From the IMG/VR virus record IMGVR_UViG_3300025543_000288, positions 1 to 20,251 of that record: a stretch of 20,251 nucleotides of DNA; one strand, written 5' to 3'. The stretch's first letter is position 1. The number at the start of each line of letters is the position of its first letter. This DNA is from a virus. A program made the translations under genes and the position numbers. Positions 6,938 through 12,996 of the stretch are shown piece by piece. Under the pieces are notes generated by a model that ran no database searches, was not told where the DNA came from, and saw only the letters and a program-made list of their open reading frames with translations.

Positions 6938-7648
6938 TTATAACCTCAATTTATTTTGTTGACCTATTATTTTAGCACTTTTAATTAAATTATCCTCTGC
7001 CCATAATGGTTGAAGATTAGAATAATGACATAATTTTTTTAATCCTTCTTCTGTTTTTGCAGATGCTAATGGGATAATATGGTCTATGTGCCATTCTCCG
7101 TGATTGCTCCACTTCATACCTTTTTTAAATTGCCTTTCAATATGTGCCTTGCATACTTCCCAATCAACCCCAAGCATTTCTTGTGTTTCAGATGTTTTAC
7201 AATATCCTTTGTTTTTAAATGCTTTAGATGTTCTATTCCTTAAATTACAAGACATTTTAAAAAGTGGGTCGACTTTCATCCTCTCTCTTCTTAATTCATT
7301 TATTCGTTTTTTATTGTTTTTATAGTATTGTTTCTTTTGTTCACTTATGCGTTCTTTATTGTTTTTATAGTATTGTTTTCTGTGTTCTTTATTGGCTAGA
7401 TAGTATTCTTTATTAATTTCTTTTATACTTTCTTTATTGTTTTCATAGTGTTGTTTAAAATATTCTTTTCTACGTTCTTTATTGTTTTCTCTGTATTCGC
7501 TCTGTATTGCTTTTATACGTTCTTTATTGTTTTCTCTATATTCTTTACTACAAGACTTACAAGTGTATGTTAACCCATCTTTAGTATGCCTATCTTTATT
7601 AAACTCCGTAACCTCCTTTTCTATTTTACATTTTCTGCAAGTTTTCAT
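6938..7648 (-). CDS. HNH endonuclease with zinc finger and repeat linker
   Basis: This is a 236-residue nuclease. An N-terminal zinc-ribbon-like motif has Cys4-x2-Cys7 and Cys30-x2-Cys33. Residues 36-119 are six tandem charged segments built on NNKER, with period 15 except for one of 11, probably a long helix. The C-terminal HNH core has WHIDHIIPLA (Asp189, His190), then SNLQPLWAEDN (Asn211, Asn220). HNH enzymes of this form cut DNA in a metal-dependent way. Many are homing endonucleases, while those next to terminases can also take part in packaging. The ATG overlaps the stop of the upstream 98-aa gene (ATGA), and TerS follows 48 bases downstream, so it is integrated into the late operon. 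Whether it is a selfish insertion or a packaging factor cannot be decided here. Confidence 0.9.
   Translation of the reverse strand: MKTCRKCKIEKEVTEFNKDRHTKDGLTYTCKSCSKEYRENNKERIKAIQSEYRENNKERRKEYFKQHYENNKESIKEINKEYYLANKEHRKQYYKNNKERISEQKKQYYKNNKKRINELRRERMKVDPLFKMSCNLRNRTSKAFKNKGYCKTSETQEMLGVDWEVCKAHIERQFKKGMKWSNHGEWHIDHIIPLASAKTEEGLKKLCHYSNLQPLWAEDNLIKSAKIIGQQNKLRL
7292..7543 (-). repeat. Tandem 45-bp coding repeats inside the HNH gene
   Basis: Six degenerate units encode residues 36-119 of the HNH protein. NNK (or ANK) motifs fall at residues 40, 55, 70, 85, 96 and 111, giving spacings of 15, 15, 15, 11 and 15 residues. On the plus strand they show as recurring TTCTTTATTGTTTT blocks. The one short spacing implies loss of four codons in one unit. 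Such repeats can change in number by slippage and would alter the reach between the zinc finger and the HNH domain. Confidence 0.8.
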
Positions 7649-7941
7649 AATAGCTCTTCATCTAAATCTGCAATCCATTTAATTAGCTTTGGCTTATCAC
7701 AACAAATTTCTTGATACTTATGATTAAAATATTTTGAATGAAGACTACAGAGAGTTTTCCAATCTGCATTCAACAACCTTGATGTGGTTCTATCTTTTAC
7801 CCCTCTCCAGATTATTGTATCTTCTGATTCTTTTTTTGGTTCAGCTTTCCACTTCTTATATTGTTTGTATTCTTTTGAGCGTTTATCAATTGTTACAAAG
7901 TACCCTTGCTTTTCAAGCTCTCTAAATTCTTTATCTACCAT
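7645..7941 (-). CDS. Hypothetical 98-aa late protein
   Basis: This frame starts at ATG 7941, nine bases after the cytosine methyltransferase stop, and overlaps the HNH start by four bases (ATGA). The N-terminal half is highly charged (KEFRELEKQGYFVTIDKRSK). The C-terminal half contains LCSLHSKYFNHKYQEICC followed by PKLIKWIADLDEELL. I have seen the LHxKYFxHK...CxC...IxxWIxDL arrangement in hypothetical proteins of flavobacterial phages. The cysteines and histidine may bind metal, but only two adjacent Cys are present here. Function is unknown. The operon position between a methyltransferase and packaging genes suggests a DNA-related late role. Confidence 0.75.
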   Translation of the reverse strand: MVDKEFRELEKQGYFVTIDKRSKEYKQYKKWKAEPKKESEDTIIWRGVKDRTTSRLLNADWKTLCSLHSKYFNHKYQEICCDKPKLIKWIADLDEELL

Positions 7942-7949
7942 AATTTTTT

Positions 7950-8795
7950 TTATTTTAAGATACCTTTAAATATATGACTTACTATATCAGTAGTCCATCC
8001 GTCACCAATTAAATCTCCCGCTTTTTTTTGATTTACAATAGATGTGTAACCTTTTGGAATATTATGTAATCTTTCCAACTCGTTTTGATTTACAGTCCTT
8101 ACAGTTCCATTATCTTCATAAATCAATGTAATCATACCAGTAGTATTATTTCTATGTCTTAAATACTCTTGCTTTCCTCCAACACCAGAAGATGTGTTTA
8201 AACAAGTATGTTTTCTTTTTGGTGCAACTCCACTATCTAAAACACTTTGCAAAGTTGTTAAAGTATCTTTTGGCTGTGTTATTTGACTTATTAACCTACC
8301 AGTTAAATCATAACTAAAAGGAGGTATATTTGTCCAATACAATCTATCTCTCAATGCACCACTTACTAAGCTACCACAAAGTCTTACTGGTTCGCAATCT
8401 AATTCATTACAAATAAACCAATAATTATAATCAGACATAATTACGTTTTCAAGTAAAAAATACTTTGGTTTACATTCTTTTAATAATCTTACATATTCAA
8501 AAAATAAACTACTCTTTGTCCCATCAACACCTTTACGTTCTTTATTTGCTCTGCTAAAATCTTGACAAGGAGAACCACCAATTAATAAATCTATTTTAGG
8601 TAAATCCTTTGCTTTTACCTTTGTAACATCTCCTAATTGTATTGTATTTGGATAATTGTGTTGCGTTACTTCTATTGCGTGTTTTTTAATTTCAGCAGCA
8701 TAATAATTATCTACTTTAATTCCCGTGCGTTCTAATGCAATTTGACCACAACTCATTCCGTCAAACAAACTTAATACGTTTATTTTATCTACCAT
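7950..8795 (-). CDS. DNA (cytosine-5) methyltransferase, Dnmt3-like
   Basis: The protein has 281 residues. The cofactor-binding motif I is LSLFDGMSCGQIAL (residues 8-21). Motif IV carries the catalytic cysteine in GGSPCQDFS (Cys77), motif VI is LLENV (114-118), and motif VIII is LRDRLYWTNI (148-157). The C-terminus NELERLHNIPKGYTSI plus GDLIGDGWTTDIVSHIFKGI corresponds to motifs IX and X. The FDGMSCGQ and GDGW patterns are closer to the Dnmt3-like branch than to classical Dcm enzymes. The target-recognition region is short. No cognate restriction enzyme lies nearby, so this is probably an orphan phage methylase that protects phage DNA from host restriction. Its start overlaps the stop of the 43-aa gene upstream (ATGGTAG). 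Confidence 0.93.
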   Translation of the reverse strand: MVDKINVLSLFDGMSCGQIALERTGIKVDNYYAAEIKKHAIEVTQHNYPNTIQLGDVTKVKAKDLPKIDLLIGGSPCQDFSRANKERKGVDGTKSSLFFEYVRLLKECKPKYFLLENVIMSDYNYWFICNELDCEPVRLCGSLVSGALRDRLYWTNIPPFSYDLTGRLISQITQPKDTLTTLQSVLDSGVAPKRKHTCLNTSSGVGGKQEYLRHRNNTTGMITLIYEDNGTVRTVNQNELERLHNIPKGYTSIVNQKKAGDLIGDGWTTDIVSHIFKGILK

Positions 8796-8920
8796 AATTC
8801 AATATCGTTTAAATTCTCTTGTCTTTTATCACACCCACAGTCTTCTCCCCATATCTTTTTGACTATCCATTTGATACCAGTATAATATGTAATGCGTTCA
8901 ATTAAGTTTCCTAGTTTCAT
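8789..8920 (-). CDS. Small 43-aa protein with CxC and KRQ motif
   Basis: ATG 8920 opens a 43-codon frame that ends at TAG 8791-8789, seven bases inside the methyltransferase gene. The peptide begins MKLGNLIERITYYTGIKWI and ends with EDCGCDKRQENLNDIELW. The pattern of a short N-terminal helix, a CxC(D/K)KRQExLN motif and a very short length is familiar to me from small conserved proteins of flavobacterial phages. The overlap with the next gene and the position in a compact operon support it. Function is unknown; the two cysteines might bind metal when the protein dimerises. Confidence 0.65.
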   Translation of the reverse strand: MKLGNLIERITYYTGIKWIVKKIWGEDCGCDKRQENLNDIELW

Positions 8921-8932
8921 TCTTTTATTCTT

Positions 8933-9406
8933 TTATTTATTTATCTTTTGTTTTAACCTCTTTTTAACCTTTCTAAACGTATTATATAAAGAATGGTAGG
9001 ATATAGTTGTTTTATTACTTAACTCTGTTATAGTGTACTCATTCTGAATCATATTGTATACTTTCCTATCATACCAATGTAACCTTTCTAATTCATCTTC
9101 AACTTTATTGTTTTCTGTTTCAAAATCAATATACTCTCCAGATTCTAAGTTATAAACTAAATCAATTGATTTCTTACCCTCCTTTTCCTTTCTTTTCTTT
9201 AGCTGCAAGAATGAGGTTTTTAATGTCAAGTAGATATAATAATAATTTACATCATCCCCATAAGAGATATCTAAACCTTTTGTAAGCATCTTACCAATGA
9301 TACAATACATATCTCCAACGATGTCCTCAGCTTCTTCTTGTGAGCATCCAAATTTAAGAACTGTGTTAATCCACTTGTTATGTGCGTCAAATATTTTTTC
9401 AAGCAT
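8933..9406 (-). CDS. Sigma-70-like regulator, candidate late transcription factor
   Basis: The protein has 157 residues. An N-terminal region 2-like helix contains CSQEEAEDIVGDMY (about residues 21-34), the usual ExAEDIxxxxF/Y signature. A charged linker follows, then a region 4-like helix-turn-helix: YDRKVYNMIQNEYTITELSN and a recognition helix with SYHSLYNTFRKVKKRLKQ. Family members bind host RNA polymerase core and direct it to new promoters. The gene is the first after an intrinsic terminator and a 300-base gap, and lies upstream of the methyltransferase, terminase and tail genes. That is the expected place for a late-gene switch. The region 2 match is weak, so a non-sigma DNA-binding role remains possible. 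Confidence 0.7.
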   Translation of the reverse strand: MLEKIFDAHNKWINTVLKFGCSQEEAEDIVGDMYCIIGKMLTKGLDISYGDDVNYYYIYLTLKTSFLQLKKRKEKEGKKSIDLVYNLESGEYIDFETENNKVEDELERLHWYDRKVYNMIQNEYTITELSNKTTISYHSLYNTFRKVKKRLKQKINK

Positions 9407-9470
9407 TGTATTAGTTTTCTAAAAGATAAGTATTTTAAATTATATAAAAAAAGATATTTATTAACACTTT

Positions 9471-9491
9471 AAAAAAGGGTATAGCTACCCC
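9471..9491 (-). terminator. Rho-independent terminator after the middle operon
   Basis: On the minus strand the sequence reads GGGGTAGCTATACCC followed by TTTTTT. The stem GGGTA/TACCC has a four-base loop and a six-T tail. It lies downstream of the 184-aa gene and before the sigma-like gene, separating the middle and late transcription units. The stem is short, so termination may be partial. Confidence 0.65.
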
Positions 9492-9534
9492 AAGTCATCT
9501 AAGTATATTTTTATTATAATATCAAGAGATATGG

Positions 9535-9550
9535 ATGTATCTGAATACAT
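9535..9550. repeat. Perfect inverted repeat ATGTAT-CTGA-ATACAT
   Basis: Two six-base arms flank a four-base spacer in the non-coding region between the middle and late genes. It could be a protein-binding site or a small hairpin. The six-base arms are short enough to arise by chance in AT-rich DNA. Confidence 0.4.
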
Positions 9551-9708
9551 AAGAGTAAATCAGTTATTAAATAAACATATAATTATATAATGATTTTAGA
9601 ATGACTTTTTATAAAAAAACAGTAACTATTTTTATTATTTATATTTATTTTAAATAATACAACTAAGCACAAAGCACATTAAAACGTGCCTTGTACAATC
9701 TGTTGTAT

Positions 9709-10263
9709 CTACCAATGCATCCCATCCATTGATGTACTTGATTCAATAATCTCACACTGGTCTTTACTTTTCCAACTCCAAGACTTTATCCTCAAATTAA
9801 CAACATTAAACACCTCTTCTCTTCTTTCCTCTGGTACAGTATCAATTAACATATTAAGTCTATCAGAATCAACCCTAGACACAATCTGCTTAATGTTCTT
9901 TGTTCTTGCTTTTAGCTTCTCTAATCTTATTCTTTCCCTTTTAATATTCTCCTCTCTTCTATCATTAAAATAGATATCATAAACAACTCTAAATGGTCTT
10001 GATGAATTGTAATAAGTACCAACCTTTTTTAATGCGTGAAAGATAGATGACCTATTACGCACAATTTTCTGCTCTTTAAACCATTCTGATATCATTCTAT
10101 CATTCATATCGTTTAGTTCATTTAGAACCTTGTAGAGTAAAGCTCTGAATGCTGGAGCATCTCCATACCTTGAACCATCTTTTAAGTTTATCCTTGCTAT
10201 CTGGCAAAAGTCTTTTGCTAATTCATCTGCAAAGGTTTTATCGTAGTTTCTTCTTTCTAACAT
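9709..10263 (-). CDS. DNA-binding-like protein with DnaA domain IV-type motif
   Basis: The protein has 184 residues from ATG 10263; the ATG shares one base with the stop of the upstream gene (TAATG). Residues 60-82 contain EWFKEQKIVRNRSSIFHALK, which resembles the DnaA domain IV signature (RDHTTVLHAxxK) that contacts DNA. A helix lies before it (ALLYKVLNELNDMNDRMI) and a conserved-looking RPFRVVYDIYF follows. Residues 101-125 are a charged helix rich in Arg, Lys and Glu. There is no AAA+ ATPase domain, so it cannot act as a full initiator. It may bind the phage origin or regulate transcription. The call rests on one motif and needs a profile search. Confidence 0.55.
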   Translation of the reverse strand: MLERRNYDKTFADELAKDFCQIARINLKDGSRYGDAPAFRALLYKVLNELNDMNDRMISEWFKEQKIVRNRSSIFHALKKVGTYYNSSRPFRVVYDIYFNDRREENIKRERIRLEKLKARTKNIKQIVSRVDSDRLNMLIDTVPEERREEVFNVVNLRIKSWSWKSKDQCEIIESSTSMDGMHW

Positions 10264-10613
10264 TAATCTAATTTTAAAAATTCTGCTGATGCGTGTTTCT
10301 TAAACCATTCTTCATTTTCAATATATTTATCAATAACTGCATCAACCATTATCAATTCATCAATATCAAATCCTTTTATCTTATCCATTAAAGAACTTAC
10401 TTTCCTTAATACATTTGTTGTCATCTCTTGATTGTTAAGATATACCTCGTCATAATCTTCTTGTACATATTGCTCCAGCATCTTCAAGAACTTATTACCT
10501 TGATTCTTTATGCTTTGCTTGTACTTGTTTGTTCCTTGCAAATCTTCAATTGCTTCTATTGTAAGTTGCCCAAGCAATACTGCTTTTAAATAGTGTAATT
10601 GTCTATCTTTCAT
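10263..10613 (-). CDS. Hypothetical helical protein, 116 aa
   Basis: The protein starts at ATG 10613, two bases after the methyltransferase stop, and its stop overlaps the next ATG by one base. The sequence is almost entirely helical, with segments LKAVLLGQLTIEAIEDLQG, KFLKMLEQYVQEDYDEV and MVDAVIDKYIENEEWFKKH. No recognised domain, signal or membrane segment is present. It is part of a tightly coupled run (ParB-like, methyltransferase, this gene, DnaA-like motif protein), so a role in phage DNA metabolism is plausible but unsupported by motifs. Confidence 0.7.
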   Translation of the reverse strand: MKDRQLHYLKAVLLGQLTIEAIEDLQGTNKYKQSIKNQGNKFLKMLEQYVQEDYDEVYLNNQEMTTNVLRKVSSLMDKIKGFDIDELIMVDAVIDKYIENEEWFKKHASAEFLKLD

Positions 10614-10614
10614 T

Positions 10615-11238
10615 TTAAAACATTGTTAATTGTTGTTGATGTTCTTTTAATCTTTTCATTGCTGCATCGTAGTATTCTTTATCAAGTTCACAAGCGGTTA
10701 AATCATATCCTAAATTATGACACGCTAAAGCTATTGAGCCACTCCCTAAATGAGTATCAAGTATTTTATCGCCCTCTTTAGCATAGTTCATTAATAGCCA
10801 TTCGTATAATTTAACTGGTTTTTGTGTTGGGTGTATTCTTACTTTGTCTGCACCTAAAAACCCTTTATATATAATTGGTGCAATTCTTAATACTTTATCA
10901 AAACTGCACCAAGCTAACTCTCCATCAGCAAAATCACAGTCTCCGTTTATTCCCTTATCCCAAAAAATATAACACCTTGATGGATTTAATTTATCTGCAA
11001 AATAATTACCTCCCCAAATTATTTGATTTTTAGATACTCTTTGTAATTCATTAAAATACTCTAAACTTGGGGTTTCATTATCCCATTTTTTGCCTTTTTT
11101 ATATTTCTTATTCTTACCATTTCCCATAGTCATCTCCGAAGCATTTATACCATAAGGCGGGTCAACTATTGCAAGGTAAAAGTAGTTATCTTCATACCTT
11201 GCCATTAGTTCCATATTATCCTCGTTTGTTATATTCAT
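10615..11238 (-). CDS. DNA amino-methyltransferase (N6-adenine or N4-cytosine), beta-type motif order
   Basis: This is a 207-residue enzyme. The catalytic motif IV is VDPPYG at residues 25-30. The C-terminal half has HPTQKPVKLYEWLL (136-149) and motif I DTHLGSGSIALACHNLGYDL (161-180), followed by CELDKEYYDAA. The order of catalytic motif first and AdoMet motif last defines the beta class. The target-recognition region between them is short (about 100 residues). The base methylated cannot be read from sequence; DPPY is used by both N6-A and N4-C enzymes. It directly follows a ParB-like gene, with a two-base gap between ATG and stop. No partner restriction nuclease is seen, so protection of phage DNA or regulation is likely. 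Confidence 0.9.
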   Translation of the reverse strand: MNITNEDNMELMARYEDNYFYLAIVDPPYGINASEMTMGNGKNKKYKKGKKWDNETPSLEYFNELQRVSKNQIIWGGNYFADKLNPSRCYIFWDKGINGDCDFADGELAWCSFDKVLRIAPIIYKGFLGADKVRIHPTQKPVKLYEWLLMNYAKEGDKILDTHLGSGSIALACHNLGYDLTACELDKEYYDAAMKRLKEHQQQLTMF

Positions 11239-11239
11239 A

Positions 11240-12007
11240 TTATTTTATATTGTTTTTTAAGTTTCTTTGCATATAAAAATCGTTTAAATACACCTCCATT
11301 AATGGTTTAAATTTTGATATTGATGTTGCGGATGGGTGTTCTGTTTTTGCAAGATTTCCATATTGTTTAAAAATATAATCAATTGCATCATAATCTTTGT
11401 AAGCTTTTGAAAATGCAGTATAAATCATTTCCCTAACACAATAAGCTTGTATATTTGTTTTTGTGTATTTAACGACTAAATTAGATATTTTTCTTAAAAT
11501 GTATAAAGAAAATTTTAAATCTATTATTTTTGAATTACCTTTTTTAAATTCCATTCTACTTGCGTTACCAAAGAAAGCATTAGCAACGTTACCAACAGAG
11601 ATATTATTTGAATGTTTTAAATATGCTTTATGAACTATTTTATAATCGTAATTATCTCTTGAATATGCCTTTAAATAATCAGCAGTAGTCCAAGCTTTGT
11701 TTCCGTTGTTTAGTCCTATAATAGCTTTTAAATGCTCTTTTTCATCTCCAGTATTAACCCAATCAATAACATATGCTGGAATTGTTTTTTGTTTTAAAAG
11801 TTTTGCACATTCGATTCTATTATGACCCTCGATAACATCCCCCTTTGAAGATATAACAATTGGCATCATCCAGCCAAACTCGTTTAATTTTGATTTGAAA
11901 CTTTCAACGTGCGACATCACTAAATCCCTATTCATTTCTGCCATTTTTAATTCACTTATTGGGTAATAAGCATTGTACTCTCCTCTTTTAATTTCTTGTG
12001 TGTTCAT
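11240..12007 (-). CDS. ParB/Srx-like N-terminal domain protein
   Basis: The protein has 255 residues. The N-terminal domain contains YYPISELKMAEMN (residues 14-26), FGWMMPIVISSKGDVIEGHN (44-63) and the signature GHNRIECAKLLK (61-72). That is the ParB/RepB nuclease-fold motif GxHRxxAxxxL with Asn in place of the first Arg-side residue. The C-terminal 150 residues are helical and of unknown function, with KAWTTADYLKAYSRDNYD and a HTH-like stretch (SVGNVANAFFGNASRMEF). In phages, such proteins often sit beside DNA methyltransferases, as here. Possible roles are DNA binding, nicking or CTP-dependent loading on DNA. It is not evidence of plasmid partition, because no ParA is present. The A-rich leader AATTAAAAACAAACAAG precedes the ATG. 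Confidence 0.85.
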   Translation of the reverse strand: MNTQEIKRGEYNAYYPISELKMAEMNRDLVMSHVESFKSKLNEFGWMMPIVISSKGDVIEGHNRIECAKLLKQKTIPAYVIDWVNTGDEKEHLKAIIGLNNGNKAWTTADYLKAYSRDNYDYKIVHKAYLKHSNNISVGNVANAFFGNASRMEFKKGNSKIIDLKFSLYILRKISNLVVKYTKTNIQAYCVREMIYTAFSKAYKDYDAIDYIFKQYGNLAKTEHPSATSISKFKPLMEVYLNDFYMQRNLKNNIK

Positions 12008-12018
12008 CTTGTTTGTTT

Positions 12019-12321
12019 TTAATTGTTAAAATCTATATAATTATAATTGTGTTCTTGATAATAATTCTTTGTTTTTTCTATCTCTTTTGCCAATAATGTC
12101 TGCAAATAAATATAGATGTAATTTACCTCCTCTTGTGTTGGATGATATTGCTCCTCTCCATCCCAGATGTTAGTTTTTAAGACTTCATCTTTAAAAGACA
12201 CATCTATTAGATGTCTTTCGTTATCTTCTTGAATCTCTACCTCATTTGGCAATGGATTTATGAATTGGTCTGAGTTTCTGTACTCTGGTGCTATACTATC
12301 AATTATTTTAATTAGTTCCAT
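12019..12321 (-). CDS. Hypothetical acidic protein, 100 aa
   Basis: The frame starts at ATG 12321, overlapping the upstream gene by 14 bases. The protein is acidic, with NPLPNEVEIQEDNERHLIDV and a helix around EEVNYIYIYLQTLLAKEIEK. The C-terminus is rich in Asn and Tyr (NYYQEHNYNYIDFNN). No domain is recognised. A helical central segment and a low-complexity tail suggest a small soluble protein. It belongs to the chain of short genes leading into the ParB-like and methyltransferase genes. Confidence 0.7.
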   Translation of the reverse strand: MELIKIIDSIAPEYRNSDQFINPLPNEVEIQEDNERHLIDVSFKDEVLKTNIWDGEEQYHPTQEEVNYIYIYLQTLLAKEIEKTKNYYQEHNYNYIDFNN

Positions 12322-12496
12322 TTTGTAGGCTTTTATAAACTTCTATTTTTGCGTTGTTCTTTTCAATTCCAATCTGTACTTCAAGAATGTCTATCCTTCT
12401 TTCAAGCCACCAATCGTCTTTGCTTTTTACATAATTTTTAATAATCTCTAATGTTGCAAGAGTTTCTTCTGATAAATTGTTTTCGTTTGTTGCCAT
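12308..12496 (-). CDS. Hypothetical coiled-coil protein, 62 aa
   Basis: ATG 12496 opens a 62-codon frame. The product is helical and charged: NLSEETLATLEIIKNYVKSK followed by DDWWLERRIDILEVQIGIEK. It has the look of a small dimerising coiled coil. An A-rich leader (AAAACAAAAAACAA) precedes the start. No family is recognised. The 14-base overlap with the next gene favours a real coupled pair. Confidence 0.65.
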   Translation of the reverse strand: MATNENNLSEETLATLEIIKNYVKSKDDWWLERRIDILEVQIGIEKNNAKIEVYKSLQNGTN

Positions 12497-12508
12497 TTGT
12501 TTTTTGTT

Positions 12509-12625
12509 TTATGAGTTAAATAATACTAATATCATTGATGCAAAGAATAGTGTAATATACGCTGCAATACATATCATAATTATTGCAAACAATAAATAAA
12601 ATCCTCTTTTTATAAATCTAATCAT
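12509..12625 (-). CDS. Tiny single-pass membrane protein, 38 aa
   Basis: The frame runs from ATG 12625 to TAA 12511-12509. The peptide is MIRFIKRGFYLLFAIIMICI followed by AAYITLFFASMILVLFNS: a positively charged start and then a continuous hydrophobic segment. That predicts one transmembrane helix with the N-terminus inside. The ATG overlaps the end of the 52-aa gene by eight bases. Small membrane proteins of this kind in phages can act on host cell functions or on superinfection, but no specific role can be read here. Confidence 0.55.
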   Translation of the reverse strand: MIRFIKRGFYLLFAIIMICIAAYITLFFASMILVLFNS

Positions 12626-12776
12626 TTTGGTATTTGTTTTTTAATAATAAGAAGAACTTATCATTGTCGGTTAATTTAAGTTTAAGCAAGTCTTGCTTGG
12701 CTTCTTTTCTTCTGTTGCTTACTGGTAGTTTGTCTACAAGTTGCTGAATCTTTTGAATTAATTTTTTTCTGTACAT
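12618..12776 (-). CDS. Small basic protein, 52 aa
   Basis: ATG 12776 to TAG 12620-12618. The peptide begins MYRKKLIQKIQQLVDKLPVS and continues NRRKEAKQDLLKLKLTDNDK. It is Lys/Arg-rich and helical and could bind nucleic acid. It overlaps the next small gene by eight bases. No family is recognised. Support comes from the regular chain of short, nearly contiguous frames and from the absence of a better reading. Confidence 0.5.
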   Translation of the reverse strand: MYRKKLIQKIQQLVDKLPVSNRRKEAKQDLLKLKLTDNDKFFLLLKNKYQND

Positions 12777-12785
12777 AATTTGAAT

Positions 12786-12872
12786 TTAAAGGTTAAAAAC
12801 TAAGCCGATTATAAATCTACTTATAAAGTAGCTTGGTGCAATTATTAAGATTAATGTTTGTAATTTTTTCAT
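12786..12872 (-). CDS. Possible 28-aa hydrophobic peptide
   Basis: ATG 12872 to TAA 12788-12786. The peptide is MKKLQTLILIIAPSYFISRF plus IIGLVFNL: a basic N-terminus and a hydrophobic segment. The leader AATTAAAAACAAAACAG is nearly the same as the leader of the ParB-like gene, which is the main reason to call it translated. It would be the first gene after the terminator at 12966-12996. Frames this short are often spurious, so confidence is modest. Confidence 0.4.
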   Translation of the reverse strand: MKKLQTLILIIAPSYFISRFIIGLVFNL

Positions 12873-12895
12873 CTGTTTTGTTTTTAATTATGGTG

Positions 12896-12928
12896 TAAAT
12901 ATACAACCAATTATATGTTATAAACAAA
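12896..12928 (-). promoter_or_regulatory. Candidate Bacteroidetes-type promoter before the tiny-ORF operon
   Basis: On the minus strand a TTTG (12928-12925) is followed after 21 bases by TATATTTA (12903-12896). The Bacteroidetes consensus is TTTG, a 17-23 base spacer, then TAnnTTTG, so the last base of the -7 box is wrong. The ATG of the 28-aa frame lies 23 bases further. Position after a strong terminator makes a promoter necessary here, which supports the call. Confidence 0.4.
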
Positions 12929-12939
12929 CTATTAACAGA

Positions 12940-12958
12940 TTTTAACATTTCTTTAACA
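12940..12958 (+). repeat. 19-base motif TTTTAACATTTCTTTAACA, copy 1
   Basis: The motif lies between the terminator at 12966-12996 and the candidate promoter at 12896-12928. An identical copy in the opposite orientation lies upstream of the promoter at 18857-18864. It contains two TTTAACA half-units. TTAACA-rich stretches are common upstream of flavobacterial promoters, so it may be a recognition or upstream element. Confidence 0.5.
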
Positions 12959-12965
12959 TTTTAAC

Positions 12966-12996
12966 AAAAAAAAAGAGAAGCTATTTAACCTCTCTT
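12966..12996 (-). terminator. Strong rho-independent terminator overlapping the DUF3310 gene end
   Basis: The minus strand has AAGAGAGG, an eight-base loop, CTTCTCTT, then nine T. The eight-base-pair stem includes one G-T pair. The left arm lies inside the last codons of the DUF3310 gene and the stop codon TAG sits in the loop. It ends the operon that begins at 16583. Confidence 0.85.

Larger units (their letters stand above)
9407..9708 (-). other. Early/late intergenic control region
   Basis: This 302-base gap has no credible gene. It carries an intrinsic terminator for the genes upstream (9471-9491) and a 6-bp inverted repeat (9535-9550). A 7-bp hairpin sits just after the 184-aa gene (AAAGCAC 9671-9677 with GTGCCTT 9686-9692) and has no T run. 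The leader of the sigma-like gene contains TATCTTTT about 20 bases before the ATG, one base off the Bacteroidetes -7 consensus TAnnTTTG, so a weak promoter there is possible but unproven. The remainder is very AT-rich. Confidence 0.6.

Noticed and set aside
7292-7543. CRISPR-like array
   Set aside because: The periodic DNA is in frame inside the HNH gene, encodes helical NNKER repeats, and has no unique spacers.
9671-9692. Hairpin AAAGCAC/GTGCCTT as a terminator
   Set aside because: It has no T run on either strand and includes a G-T mismatch pair; the terminator at 9471-9491 is a better candidate.
11240-12007. Plasmid partition (ParB) system
   Set aside because: No ParA gene or parS-like repeats are present; the ParB fold is common in phage proteins next to methyltransferases.
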